Source: Linum tenue
Taxonomy: Eukaryota > Streptophyta > Magnoliopsida > Malpighiales > Linaceae
NCBI GenBank assembly: GCA_946122785.1
Contig: CAMGYJ010000008.1
Span: forward strand, 13,975,475 to 14,039,474
Direction of reading: 5' to 3'
Length of the DNA stretch: 64,000 bases
A program made the position numbers and the translations under genes. Positions 22,705 to 33,510 of the stretch are shown here, piece after piece (within the stretch, counting starts at the first letter, position 1; each line of letters opens with the position of its first letter). The notes below the pieces were generated by a model. It was not told where the DNA came from, did no database searches, and was given only the letters and a program-made list of their open reading frames with translations.

Positions 22705-23922
22705 CTCTTCCTTCCATTAAACACTGTGATGTTTGTCATTTGTCTAAACAAAAGAGGTTGTCATTTCCTATAAGCACCTCAACCAGTACACACATTTTCT
22801 CTCTTGTTCATGTGGATATTTGGGGGCCACTCAATACAGTTTCTGTTGATGGTTTTTCTTATTTTTCTTACTGTAGTAGATGATTACAGTAGGGCTGTAT
22901 GGGTTTTTCTTCTTAAATCCAAGGGTGAAGCAAGGTCCACCTTGCAGTCTTTTTGCCAAATGGTACAAACTCAGTTTTCTGTACCTGTTAAAACCATCAG
23001 ATCAGACCAAGGGGCTGAGTTCCATATGTCTGATTTTTACTCAACATATGGAATAGTTCATGAAATGAGTTGTGCTTATACAGCACAACAAAATGGCCGA
23101 GTGGAGAGAAAACACCAACATCTTCTCAATGTTGCTAGGTCACTTAGGTTCCAATATGGTCTTTCCCTTTCTTACTGGAGTTACTTTGTTCTTCATGCAG
23201 CTTATCTCATTAATAGAACCCCTACCCCTCTTTTGAATCACAAAACTCCTTTTGAGTTGCTGCATAAGGTTCCTCCAGATTTTATGAGTTTGAGAGTGTT
23301 TGGATGCCTTGCTTATGCCACTGTGGTTGAAGGGCACAAACATAAGTTTGATCCAAGAGCTAGGAAATGTGTGTTTCTAGGTATTCCAGTTGGGATCAAA
23401 GGGTACAGGTTATTAGACTTAGACACCAAGAGAGTCTTTGTCAGTCGAGATGTTGTTTTTCATGAACACATCCTCCCCTTTTCCAAACCTGCTTCTGCAG
23501 AAGGACATCAATTTGATCCTCCTTCTGCTCCCTTGTCTTCTTCCAGTTCAGAGGTTCCTATTTGTCCAGGTCCTCTTCCTATCTTTGAGCCTGATGCAGT
23601 GGTTTATTCTTCTCCTCCAGCTGCACCCTCCACACCTTCCTCACCTACTCCACCTGTTACACCTGCTGCTGTCACTGAGTCTAGTAGTATTTCCACTACT
23701 GCTCCTTCCTCCTCCAATTCCCCTCTTCCTTCACCACCCTCTTCTCCTCCAAATGTCCTTCCTCGTAAATCACAAGACAAAGTGTTTTTCCTGCCAAGTA
23801 TAATGATTTTTATGTTGGTTCTGCTCAAGTCAGCTGCTCTCCCAGTGCTCTCCCTCGGGATCATTACTTTCCTTACTCCTGCTCAACAACATTATGCTTT
23901 TCTCCTTGAGAAGTTAGTTTGA
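22692..23922 (+). pseudogene. Copia integrase
   Basis: Two overlapping frames: one carries the second zinc-finger half (CDVCHLSKQKR) and the first catalytic Asp (HVDIWGPL); the next carries the second Asp (RSDQGAEF) and the Glu (GRVERKHQ). The frame changes near 22870. The C-terminal GKGYR-like region (GIKGYRLLDLDTKRVFVSRD) and a long Ser/Pro linker follow. A further shift near 23770 spoils the end of the linker. Confidence 0.85.
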
Positions 23923-23948
23923 GCCACGCTGTTATGCTGAGACAGCAA

Positions 23949-25512
23949 GGATCCTAGGTGGAATGCTGCCATGATGGAAGAACTATCAGCTCTTTATGCC
24001 AACCAAACCTGGGAGATCACTGACTTGCCAGAGGGGGTCAGCCTGTTGGTAATAAATGGGTTTATAAAGTCAAACTTTTTCCAGATGGAACACTTGAAAG
24101 GTTTAAGGCAAGGTTGGTAGCAAAAGGATACACACAGATTTATGGAATAGACTACTGTGATACCTTCTCACCAGTAGCTAAATTGAATTCAGTAAGATGT
24201 TGCTTGCAGTTGCTTCTACACAGAACTGGCATTTACATCAAATGGATGTAAATAATGCTTTTTTGAATGGAGATTTGGATGAGGATGTTTACATGGAACT
24301 ACCAGAGGGATTAAGAGATAAGCCAGAGCACAGAGGCAAGGTTTGCAAACTGAAAAAGTCACTCTATGGACTTAAGCAAGCTAGCAGAATGTGGTATGCT
24401 AAGTTCTCTGAGTCCTTTTGGCAAATGGTTTTAACACAGTCTAAATCAGATTATTCAATCTTCCTTACAAAGGTGAATGGAGTCTTGGTAGTTGTGATTG
24501 TTTTATGTGGATGATATTGTGATAGGGAGTGCAAGTCTTGAGGCAGTTAACACAGTCAAGCAATGCTGAAGTCTCTGTTCAAAAATGAAGGATCTAGGTA
24601 ATATGCATACTTTCTAGGTCTGGAAGTTAATAGATCAGAGGCTGGAATCCATGGTTTCACAGAGGAAGTACTGTCTTGAGCTTCTAAAGGAAGCAGGCTT
24701 TGATGAATGTAAGGCAGCAAAAACTCCATCGAGCATCAAGCAGGTGCTTTCAGCTAGTGATGGTGATCCTTATCTAGATGTTAGCAATTACAAGCATTTG
24801 TTGGGACAATTGCAGTACCTTAATAGAACAAGACCTGATATTACTTTTGCAGTCCAACAGTTGTGCCAGTTTCAAGATGCCCCTACCACAGTCCACTTTA
24901 AGGCATTGCAAAGGGTCTTTCGATACCTAAAGGGGTCTCCTGGACAGGGTATATTTTACTCCAAGGATTCTTCAATGCAGTTAACTGGGTATAGTGACTC
25001 AGATTGGGCAACTTGTCCAGATACTCGAAGGTCTTTGACAGGTTTCTGTGTGTTCCTAGGGACAGGTTTGGTCAGTTGGAAAAGCAAAGAAGCAAAGTAC
25101 AGTTTCAAGGTCTTCCTCTGAAGCTGAGTATAGAGCACTTGCTCTGCTGAGTTGTGAGATTCAATGGCTGGTTCGATTGCTGTCTGATTTTGGTATAGAA
25201 CATTCACAACCTGCATTGGTGTTCTGTGATAGCCAATCAGTCATTCATATTGCCAAGAATCCAGTGTTTCATGAGGGCACGAAACACATAGAAGTTGACT
25301 GTCATGTGGTAAGGGAAAGGCTGCAAAGTGGATTGATCAATCTGTTCCATGTTTCCACAGTGCACCAACTTGCAGACTTATTCACGAAGAGTTTGGCTAT
25401 TGACAAGTTCAACTTTCTTATGAACAAGCTGGGAGTATCTGGAAGATCCTCGCCAGCTTGTGGGAGGGTAATAGAGGATATAGCAGGATCGACTGCAGGA
25501 GCTGAGACTTGA
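23949..25512 (+). pseudogene. Copia reverse transcriptase and RNase H
   Basis: RT homology begins with PRWNAAMMEELSAL near 23950 in one frame and is shifted several times (near 24040, 24190 and 24500). [13 protein letters not shown] and KKSLYGLKQASR are intact at 24240-24390. The YVDD box lies at about 24505-24516, after a frame change. RNase H follows with GYSDSDWATCPDTRRS, then a shift near 25085, then FCDSQSVIHIAKNPVFHEGT. Order and motifs are clear, but no full-length enzyme can be made. Confidence 0.85.
25456..25468 (+). other. Polypurine tract of the Copia element
   Basis: GCTTGTGGGAGGG immediately precedes the 3' LTR. Confidence 0.75.
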
Positions 25513-25850
25513 AGAAGAAGAAGAAGGAGTGTCCTGCAGTCGATGAAGAAGGAAGCTGAGCATTGGTTTGACGAAACTGCAGCGTTCATGCCTCAATCCA
25601 GAAATGCAGCGATAGTAGCAGAACGGGGTCGTTTCCTTTAATCATGGTTGTTTGCTTAAGTCTTCGGGTTAGACAAGTGGCAAACGTTTAGTGGCTAGTT
25701 TTGTATTTCAGTTTATAATTACTGTAGATTAGCCGTTAGTTCCTTGTACAGCGTTTAAACATTCAGTATATAATGGAAAAATGCAGAAAAGAAGATCTCA
25801 GATTCTTGAGCTCTCTTCACCAAAAACCCTAAGTTTTCTGTTTCTTCTCA
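25469..25850 (+). repeat. 3' LTR of the Copia element
   Basis: 382 bp, near-identical to 20404-20786 and followed by the TTGTT duplication. Confidence 0.9.
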
Positions 25851-26010
25851 TTGTTGTTTCCAATTTTGTACACTCGTCGAAAAAAAGTTTGATATAAAAG
25901 GTTATGATATGCTTTTTTGGAAGCTCTCTTCTTAGATGGAGGCGGTGCTTTTGGTTCCGAAGAATTTGAAGTATCCAATTCAATAAACATGACTCTGGCA
26001 AGTATTTTGA

Positions 26011-26429
26011 GTTTGAGTTTGTTCTTTTGCCCCTAGTTCATGCTAGGATAATATACAAAAGTTGGATTATAGAAAATGTCACATGACAGGTCTTTGTCAA
26101 AATAGCGTATGACCCGTTGAATTTTACTAAAACTTGGCGCTCTGGTGGTCGATTTCGTCTCTCCTATACTTGAAAATGAACACATACTATAGACCACTAA
26201 CTCTAAAAAAATTTGGAAAAAAATGAACAGAATATGAATAGAAATGAAACAAATAAACATAAATACGATTAAAAATCCAAATTCAGAAGACTCTAAAAAT
26301 ACACAAATAAATTAAATGACTCATAAAAAACCAAAAAAAAACTTGAAACAAAAGTAAAAAGAAAGAGGAAAAGAACAAGTACCTTGCTTCCTTTTCGACG
26401 ATCGCGAGAATCTCTTGCAACGCCGCCAA
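26011..26429. other. Intergenic DNA, nothing recognised
   Basis: AT-rich, with only short frames. Confidence 0.4.
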
Positions 26430-26438
26430 AATTTGATG

Positions 26439-27085
26439 GGAGTTACTAATCGTCACCCTAAATATTTAAAATAATCGGCCTAAACCCTAACGATATTACC
26501 CTCTTACCCTTAAAAAAATCGCCCTATTCTCCTTCAATCGCCTTCCGACCACCGTCAAAGAGGAAAAGGAACCGGGTGTCTTGGCGTCAGTGCCACCTCC
26601 CATTCTTCAATCCCCTCCTTCTTCAATCCTCCTAGCCTGTCCCGACGTCGACGTTGAATGGTGCGATGGAACGGCAGATCTGGGAGGGACGACATGGACG
26701 AGCTAGGAGGGACGACGCCGACGACGAGCTGGGAGGGATGACGACGACCTCGAAACTTTTTCCTCGATGGACGGCAGCAAAATCACATCGTTCGATTGGT
26801 GGCAGGGGACGAAGGCAACAATTCTGACTCAATTCACAGCGATGGATTATGTATTGGCTGGCTCGGACGTGGGAGTGGGTTTCGGCGGCTTGTTTCTGGT
26901 TGGGTGGCGACTTGTTTCTGGGACAACGGTGGGGTGCGGCGGAAAGCCTCTAAATGCAGAGGTTATTGGGTTTCGGCGGTGGATTTTTTTGGATTTTTGC
27001 TAATTTTGAAAAAGGGTAAAATCGTCAGTTTAGTATAGTTTAGGGCGATAATTTCAAATAGTTAGGGCGTCAAATAGAAATTCAG
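26439..27085. mobile_element. Mutator-type MITE, GC-rich interior (647 bp)
   Basis: TIRs of about 60 bp are recognisable; both contain a CCCTAA word followed at similar spacing by a second CCTAAAC. The flanking 9-mers AATTTGATG (26430-26438) and AATTTGATT (27086-27094) match at eight positions, the Mutator TSD size. The ends resemble those of the 4.5-kb Mutator-like element at 57092-61567, so this is probably its non-autonomous relative. The interior (about 26550-26960) is much more GC-rich than the flanks, as in Pack-MULEs that have captured gene fragments. I cannot identify a captured gene. Confidence 0.7.
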
Positions 27086-27094
27086 AATTTGATT

Positions 27095-28811
27095 CGTCGT
27101 ATACAAATTTACCTTATTGGTAACCATAATTGTATTCCTTAATGACCTCTCACAATTACTTACTCATAATGTAAGAGACTTGTTATTGGGAGCTTCAAAA
27201 CAAATGTGGGGAGGTTGAGGTGTCTCCAGGGTTGAGGTTCTTCTTGTTTATAACGAAAGGAAACTCAATAGAAGAAAACATAGGGTCGTTTCGAGGTGTG
27301 ATTTGAAGTGGTGTATTTAGCCAATACATGTAATGTAGAGATTTAGTCATTTATTTGGTTTAAGTCATTTGGAAGTTGTGATTGTGAGTGTTGTATTTAT
27401 AGAATACATGCATTGTCCACAATATAACGTTTGGAATTGTCAAAGTGCAAAACAATGCATGTATTGTTTTGTGTGGGTCCCACCTACAATCACAAAAAAA
27501 GAGGTATTATACAATATCAACTAAAAGTTGAGATTGTTGTGATTTGCTTTTAGGTTTATATCTCCTTTTTATTTCCATTTATATCCTTAGTAAAAGGGGG
27601 AAGAGTTATATGTTGTATGTTAAAATAAAGGGTAAATGTGATATTTCCACCAATAAATTACTTATTGTAAGTTAATCACTAACCTATAAACTCAACAACC
27701 AAACAATGTAATGTTAAATGCAGCAATTGTATCAATACATATATTATATATTGCAATGATTCTTCATAATACAACGATTCAACATACACAGCTTCCAAAC
27801 GACCCCTAAATTGAGTTATAATACATGTATTTACTTTTTAAGGGACCAACTCTAATCCCTCAGAATTAATGATTGACAATCTCTAGTTAAAGTTGAGATT
27901 GTAAATGAATGATTGTATGTCTATCTTTTATTCCACTTTTGTCACTTCAATTTTTTTTTTGTTTTTTTCAACATTAGCCTCATCAATGGCTCCTCTCCTT
28001 GGGGAAATGAGTTAATGGAGGGAAAATATGTTTTTAAACCGAAATAGTATATTACTTTTTTAGATATGTAAAAAGCACAATCTGGACCTCCAAACAAGTG
28101 ATTTTTCAAAAACAATAACTCAAACAAAACATCAATATAGAATGCACACATTGATAAAATTCATCAATTTAAAGAATCACAACTTCCAAACGATCCCTTA
28201 AACTACTTTGGACGACAATGAGAGAGAGAGAGAGAGGCGTTGCATAGACAAGTTCCCCCTAGATGTCATTTATGCTTGCTTCAATTGATACTGACAGGAC
28301 ATGAGCTATTTGATTCTTGCAAGATTTATTCATACCTTGTGTCGTTGCATTTACCATAACTAGTAGACTACTACATGAACCTTAATAATTTCTCTCTTAA
28401 GGTGTCATGCAATTCAATCTATTGATGATTGATTGTGAATGACAATCGGCCATATCCAGTCACATCCAACAAAAAATCGGATTTCAAAGTCTGTATCTTA
28501 TGAAATCATAACTATACTTTAGCACGCAATCGTATCGACAATAAATCAAACTAAAATTAAACTTTTGACCATACAAATACATTTTCACTTATTTTTATCA
28601 CTGCAAAGGTGAAAAACTCCTGTGCTAAAAAGTGAGTGCGGAAATTATGCAGACTGAAGGAATGGGTAGGGCAAAAAGGACAAGCTATATTTTGAGTAGC
28701 TATATAGGTTTAGCATACAAGTCATTTTGCTTCCCCTTTTCACGAAAGAAAATTAGAGAATTTCTTCAAAACAAGCAGGGGAAAAAAAAAGAAATTTGAA
28801 AAAAAAGGACA
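27095..28811. other. Intergenic DNA, nothing recognised
   Basis: AT-rich with short GA microsatellite (about 28220-28236). No frame with recognisable motifs on either strand. Confidence 0.4.
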
Positions 28812-28816
28812 GAAAA

Positions 28817-29090
28817 TGTAACATCCCGAACCTTTCCCCGACAAGATACTGTCCGCTTTGGGCCTCTACACCCGCACGGTTTTCGACTTGGGGTGCAATT
28901 CAGAGTGACTTCCCGTAAGGTCATCCATCCTTGTTGTGCTCCGCACTGAGCACGTTTAACTTCGGAGTTCTCACAAAAACTCCTCCATTACACCCCAAAA
29001 CGCGTCTTGCCAGTTAAGGTCGGTTTCCTACTTATGAACCATGGATCTCTCCCGTGCTTTGTCGATGTGGGATTTGCCTAAGATGTTACA
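28817..29090 (-). mobile_element. Cassandra-type solo LTR with 5S rRNA-like core
   Basis: The 274-bp unit starts TGTAACATC, ends GATGTTACA and is flanked by perfect 5-bp duplications GAAAA (28812-28816, 29091-29095). Its minus strand (about 28975-28889) resembles plant 5S rRNA from the AACTCCGAAGTTAAACGTGCT region through GGATGACCTTACGGGAAGTC to TTGCACCCC, covering the internal Pol III control region. This is the hallmark of Cassandra TRIM retrotransposons, known across vascular plants. No second LTR or PBS is present, so it is a solo LTR left by recombination. It lies about 0.7 kb upstream of the ALOG start codon. Confidence 0.88.
28889..28975 (-). promoter_or_regulatory. 5S-like internal Pol III promoter in the solo LTR
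   Basis: A-box-like and C-box-like parts of 5S rRNA can be read on the minus strand, with several substitutions relative to a functional plant 5S gene. It is probably not a 5S gene, but it may retain Pol III factor binding. Confidence 0.55.
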
Positions 29091-29095
29091 GAAAA

Positions 29096-29784
29096 TATCT
29101 GCCAAACTCATCAATCACCCATAAAAATGTGAGGAGTTTTTCCCCCACCTCATGACTTTCTTTCCTTCTTGTAATACCAAAAAAGTTAGCAGAGAATCCC
29201 ACCACCACCACCACTAGCCTACCTTCTTCCCCTCCATCACCACTTCACCATCTTCATCATTTCTAGGATTGATCAAACACTCCTTCCCTTCCACCTCCAA
29301 AACAACAACCGATCTATCCGAAAAAAGAACATCACACACTCAGGTAACCACTTAGCCCAGAAAAGGATGATTAATCCATGCATATAACATATTTTTCAAT
29401 CATCATCATCATTCTCTCCCTCTTCTGTTTGCCCTAGCTAGCTACTCCATTATTATTACTAATTATATTCCCTTCTAGCAACCCACTAGCTAGCTAGCTA
29501 GCTCCATTTCTTCTTTTCCAGTCTCCTTTTCCCCCATTTCCCCATTTGTCCTCTGCTCCCTTCTTAGTACTACTACACCTCCATTCATGGCGGCTCTCAA
29601 AACCCTAATCTAGATTTGGCCTCCTCAATTCCCAATTTCCACCATGGATCTTTCTCTACCCTAGAAATCACACCTCACACCTACCCATCTCCTTGATTTT
29701 TCCCCCAAAAAAAGAGAAAAGGAAATCTACAGAATTAACCTCTGCAGCAGTAGCAACAGATCTCCAGCCAGCAAGCAAGCAACA
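29096..29784 (+). promoter_or_regulatory. Upstream region and 5' UTR of the ALOG gene
   Basis: Pyrimidine-rich DNA with a GCTAGCTA microsatellite near 29488-29503. A splice-donor-like ACTCAG/GTAACC lies at about 29343 and an acceptor-like CTCTGCAG at about 29740, so a 5' UTR intron is possible. No clear TATA box found. Confidence 0.4.
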
Positions 29785-30627
29785 ATGAACAACATCAACA
29801 ACCCACACGGCGGCCACACACACATGGATCACTCATTCCAAGAATCTGACGTCATGATGACATCCTGCACTCCCCTCACCCCCGCCGCCTACCACCACCT
29901 CCAACTCCAGCCACCCCCCTCCGCCGCGGCCGCGGCGGCCCTCTCCCCCTCCTCCCCTTCATCCAACACCGCCGCCGCCGCGACGAGCAGCAGCAGGTAC
30001 GAGAATCAGAAGAGGAGGGACTGGAACACGTTCGGTCAGTACCTCAGGAACCACCGGCCCCCGCTGCACCTCTCGAGGTGCAGCGGGGCCCACGTCCTCG
30101 AGTTCCTGAGGTACCTGGACCAGTTCGGCAAGACCAAAGTCCACTCCCACCCTTGCCCCTTCTTCGGGGTGCCCAGCCCTCCGGCGCCCTGCCCCTGCCC
30201 GCTCCGACAGGCCTGGGGCAGCCTCGACGCCCTCATCGGCCGCCTCCGGGCAGCCTTCGAGGAGCACGGCGGGAAGCCCGAGAACAACCCCTTCGGCGCC
30301 AGGGCGGTGCGCCTCTACCTCAGGGAGGTTAGGGATTCTCAGGCCAAAGCGAGAGGGATCAGCTACGACAAGAAGAAGCGCTCTCGCAACAACAACACTA
30401 ACAATAAGTTGTCACGGCCGTCCACTTCTTCGTCTTCTTCAGCCGCCGGCTCCGCCTCGAATGTGAGTGGTGATCGTGATCATGAGTATTTACTACTTAC
30501 ATGTTATGCAAGGTTGTCAACCCGCTCTGATTCTGGCCCGGTGAGAAAAATGGGTCGCACGCACCTGTCGGATCGACCGCTACAAGGTACCGGGTTGGAG
30601 GTCAAATTGTGTAATTTTTTTCTTTAG
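29785..30627 (+). CDS. LSH: ALOG domain (LSH/G1-like) transcriptional regulator, 3' end altered
   Basis: The open frame is 280 codons. Residues about 1-70 are His/Ala/Ser/Pro-rich. The ALOG domain spans about 71-196, starting [20 protein letters not shown], with the zinc-ribbon insert (His120, Cys124, Cys136, Cys138) and a basic nuclear-localisation stretch KKKRSR. ALOG proteins are plant-specific nuclear DNA-binding regulators of organ boundaries, meristems and light responses. The domain most resembles the LSH3/LSH4 type. A hAT MITE begins at 30509, so residues from about 242 to the stop are transposon-encoded. An AAT/GTGAGT splice-donor-like site at 30462/30463 could instead make the MITE intronic. 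ALOG domain intact; true C-terminus unknown. Confidence 0.85.
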   Translation: MNNINNPHGGHTHMDHSFQESDVMMTSCTPLTPAAYHHLQLQPPPSAAAAAALSPSSPSSNTAAAATSSSRYENQKRRDWNTFGQYLRNHRPPLHLSRCSGAHVLEFLRYLDQFGKTKVHSHPCPFFGVPSPPAPCPCPLRQAWGSLDALIGRLRAAFEEHGGKPENNPFGARAVRLYLREVRDSQAKARGISYDKKKRSRNNNTNNKLSRPSTSSSSSAAGSASNVSGDRDHEYLLLTCYARLSTRSDSGPVRKMGRTHLSDRPLQGTGLEVKLCNFFL

Positions 30628-30941
30628 TTTGCAAATGCGTCTATTTTTCGATTTTTCTTTTCGCCTAACTCAATATTTGGAATCCTAAGTTGAACATTTG
30701 AATATTAATGTTATATAAGTGTGTGTGAATTTTCACTATATGTTAGATCTAAGTACGACATGTTATTTTGGTGGAATATTATATGTTATAACTCATATGC
30801 TACACGAGATTCGATATAATTTATCAGGATAAGTACAATATAATGACTCTTTCCATATTTTTGAGCTAAAACAGATGTCTCATTAACCCTTGACCCACTA
30901 GGTTGACCGGGTCCGGGTCAGCCCGCGGATTGACAACCTCG
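30509..30941. mobile_element. hAT-type MITE in the 3' part of the ALOG gene (433 bp)
   Basis: The ends CAAGGTTGTCAA and TTGACAACCTCG are inverted repeats. Flanks ATGTTATG (30501-30508) and ATGTTATA (30942-30949) match at seven of eight bases. The interior is AT-rich with GGGT/ACCC-rich ends like the other hAT MITEs here. It supplies the stop codon of the current ALOG reading frame. Confidence 0.78.
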
Positions 30942-31157
30942 ATGTTATATATACTACTATACTAGAATGTTATTCCATTGTATTTGGCCTTCTCAAATCC
31001 TTGTTAACCATGTCATTCTAGATGATGCGTTTGTGTTGTGAGGTTCAGTGATCGGTGTCTAGCGTGAATTTGTTTATCTGTCCAAATATAACAATGTAAT
31101 CACCAATGATGGTTTAATTAACCATAATCCTGCATCACTAACCACAAATTAAGATTC

Positions 31158-31600
31158 TGTTTGAGCCCGATCGACTGGGGGTCGCTCGGGTCCAAGGGGT
31201 TTGGGACGTCAGCCATGACTTTGAGGGGGTAGGCGCCCCGCCTCGTCAGAAGTAGAAAAAGAGAAGAAGTATATAGAGAGAGAAAGTAGAGAGAAGTTAG
31301 AGCAAGAGTAGATTGATTTCCATTTATGAGGAGAGAACTCCTATTTATACACATTTGAGGGTTAGGTCGTGGTCTGGGCGCCTGCCAAGCCATAAATGCT
31401 GTGGTCGGGCGCCTCAGACTCTCTGACACTGTACATTGTACTTTTGGCAGGTGGTGTCCCCCTGCCCCTAGTCCTTGCTGATGTAAGGTGCCTGAGCTTG
31501 TCTCTTTGTCCCTTGCCCTTGTCTTTTTCCATTTGTCTTCTTTTCTTCATTATGTCCTTAACTAGACTTTTGCCTTGAGGATTACTAATGTACCCTATCA
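31158..31600 (-). repeat. 3' LTR of Tat element B
   Basis: 443 bp. On the minus strand a TATAAATAG box is near 31354-31346. Confidence 0.92.
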
Positions 31601-31614
31601 ATTGCCCCTTTTGG
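31601..31614 (-). other. Polypurine tract of element B
   Basis: Minus-strand CCAAAAGGGGCAAT abuts the 3' LTR. Confidence 0.7.
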
Positions 31615-31961
31615 CGATGGCGCAAGTATTGCGGTATCGTCAAACCAGCCTGTCCTCTTAAGAGAAAGAAATAAGTGATAAAAAATAAACAAGAAATAAA
31701 TAAAATAAAAAAGAACAAATAAAAAAAAATAAAAAAAGAAAACACAAGACATCATAACGATGTTTGCCTAGACGGGGGTGCCACGGTACGAGAAGCTTGG
31801 GAGAGAGCAAAGATGCTACCCCAAATAGGCTACTTATTGCGCTTTTGGGCCAAGCCCAGCGTGGGAGTGGGACTGGCGACTTGGAGAGGGGGTTAGGGGG
31901 AATGGATTGGGCTTTGGGCTACCCGCCTCGGAAACCGCGCGCCTCTCTCCACCCCCCCCCC

Positions 31962-31969
31962 CTATATAA
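31962..31969 (+). promoter_or_regulatory. TATA box of the antisense gene in element B
   Basis: CTATATAA followed by a pyrimidine-rich leader to 32079. It corresponds in position to the 5063-5070 box of element A. The Athila-like insertion now separates it from the coding exons by about 9.5 kb. Confidence 0.5.
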
Positions 31970-32079
31970 GACTGCCTTCCTTTTCATTTTCCTCCTCTCC
32001 CCTTTTTCTTCATTTCCGCCGCTCTCTCCTCTCTCCTCTCTCTCTGGCCGACGCCTGCCATCCAAGGCGCCCTTCCTCC

Positions 32080-33498
32080 TGACACGCCAAAACACAACAC
32101 CAAACTGCGACCAAGTGTAATCGCAGTCCGGGAATGCAGTAACAGGCAAGTTCAATTATCAACCCGGGGTCTAGATCTACTGCTTACTCCGTGATTCTCT
32201 ATTATCTAGCAAACTAGTTCGAGTGATTGTTGTTAAAAGTAAAAGCAACAAGAAAGCAGTAAATTGTTCGGTTTTCAAAGTCAAGAAAGAGTCACTCGGG
32301 ATTGAGTCCCCCTAGCCCCTTAGTTAGGTTCAATTGTAATTCCCTGGGTTGATTTACTGTAGATTAGACTGCGGAAGATCCGACAGTAGCTTGGAATCTC
32401 TTAAGCTGACCAAGCCCTCTCAGTCTAACTACCCGGCAGACGACTAGTCTTCACCGGGATAGAAAGCTGAGGCTATGAACACAGATTTCCACTACTGGAA
32501 TTGAATTCCAGTACAAAGCAGTAAATTGGCTAACTCTCGTATAGCCAATCTCCTACTATCGAATGAAGAGGCTCTAACAACCTAATCAGATTCTATCTAT
32601 CTCAGGTTGCAGCAGAAATTGAGAAAAGCTGATCAGACTCCAATCAATTCAATAAACATGCATCATTCGATTAAAATCAAACAGTAATATCATCCCAAGT
32701 CATTACAATCAAATCCCTAACACAAGGAACTAGGGTTCTTCATACCCAAGTGAGAGAAGGGTTCTACTCCATAGAGAGAGAAGAGAAAACAGTAATCGGA
32801 TTAGTCATACTCATAACGATGAGGAAAATCTGCTCCGGGACGATGATTTCCACTCCTATGACGATCTCCAAGCTCGATTCGATGAAACCCAGCTCTAAGA
32901 TAGCTTCTAGGATGTGTTCTTCGTACTTTCTCTCTCTAGGGCTCTGTTTTTGCTCTGAAAACACGATTCTCCCCCTTTTGGCTCGGAATAGGCTCTAAAA
33001 TCAGGATTTCCCGACTCGCACGGCCAGGCCGCACGGCCGTGCAGATCACCACTTTGGCCGTGCGGCTCAAAACGCTGCGCATGGTTTAGTTCGATCTTAG
33101 GCTTCTCACACGGCCAGGGTACACGGCCGTGTAGGGTTTCCATCCGGCCCGTGCTTGGCCTCGGCAAAAACCACACGGCCAGGATTGCACTTTGCACGGC
33201 CGTGTCAAGTGATGGGTTGCCCGTGCGTGCTCTCGCATAATCCTGCACGGCCTGGCTTGGCCTTCGCACGGCCGTGTGATTCCCCTGGCCTGGCCGTGCA
33301 GCTTCCTAGAAACCTCGCCATTCTTCCGATCTTCGTCCAATCGACCCCAGACTCGCTCCCAAGCCTTCATTCACGTATTAGGACCTGAAATATCACAAAC
33401 AAGCACAACCTAGCGTGAAATCGGCCTAAAACACGAGAATCAACACCTCAAACGGTGTAAGAATGAGGGTAAAAACATGTGTAAATAACGGTCTATCA
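32080..33498 (-). repeat. Left (3') LTR of the Athila-like element
   Basis: 1,419 bp, TG...CA. A cluster of GCACGGCCGTGC-type palindromes lies at about 33015-33305. Confidence 0.9.
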
Positions 33499-33510
33499 AA
33501 CTCCCCCACA
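33499..33510 (-). other. Polypurine tract of the Athila-like element
   Basis: Minus-strand TGTGGGGGAGTT directly precedes the LTR start. This fixes the LTR boundary, although the duplicated sequence continues to 33797. Confidence 0.75.

Larger units (their letters stand above)
20404..25850 (+). mobile_element. Ty1/Copia LTR retrotransposon (5.4 kb)
   Basis: LTRs of 383 bp (20404-20786) and 382 bp (25469-25850) flank gag, protease, integrase, RT and RNase H in Copia order. The target duplication TTGTT is at 20399-20403 and 25851-25855. The PBS TGGTATCAGAGCCTGGTTGG (20787-20806) matches initiator-methionine tRNA priming. Both LTRs start TA and end CA. They differ at about ten sites by eye, about 2.5 percent. 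At least five frameshifts break the polyprotein. Confidence 0.93.
20284..26010 (-). pseudogene. Unidentified minus-strand frame split by the Copia insertion
   Basis: If the Copia element and one copy of its TTGTT duplication are removed, 25856 to about 26010 joins 20284-20403 as one uninterrupted minus-strand frame of roughly 90-100 codons. It runs from an ATG near 25992, or a possible splice acceptor just before it, to a stop at 20286-20284. The product has a Lys/Ser/Pro-rich start, a basic aromatic middle and an end reading LINWESHLVEKW. I do not recognise a family. It could be the last exon of a gene disrupted by the transposon, or a chance open frame. Confidence 0.35.

Noticed and set aside
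23438..23803. Leu/Pro-rich frame within the Copia integrase
   Set aside because: Out-of-frame translation of the Ser/Pro linker.
28889..28975. 5S rRNA gene
   Set aside because: Many substitutions relative to plant 5S, and location inside a TSD-flanked LTR; read as a Cassandra LTR.
33155..33388. Open frames on both strands in the Athila-like LTR (for example Arg/Pro/His-rich)
   Set aside because: They are translations of the palindrome cluster and occur in both LTR copies and in several frames.
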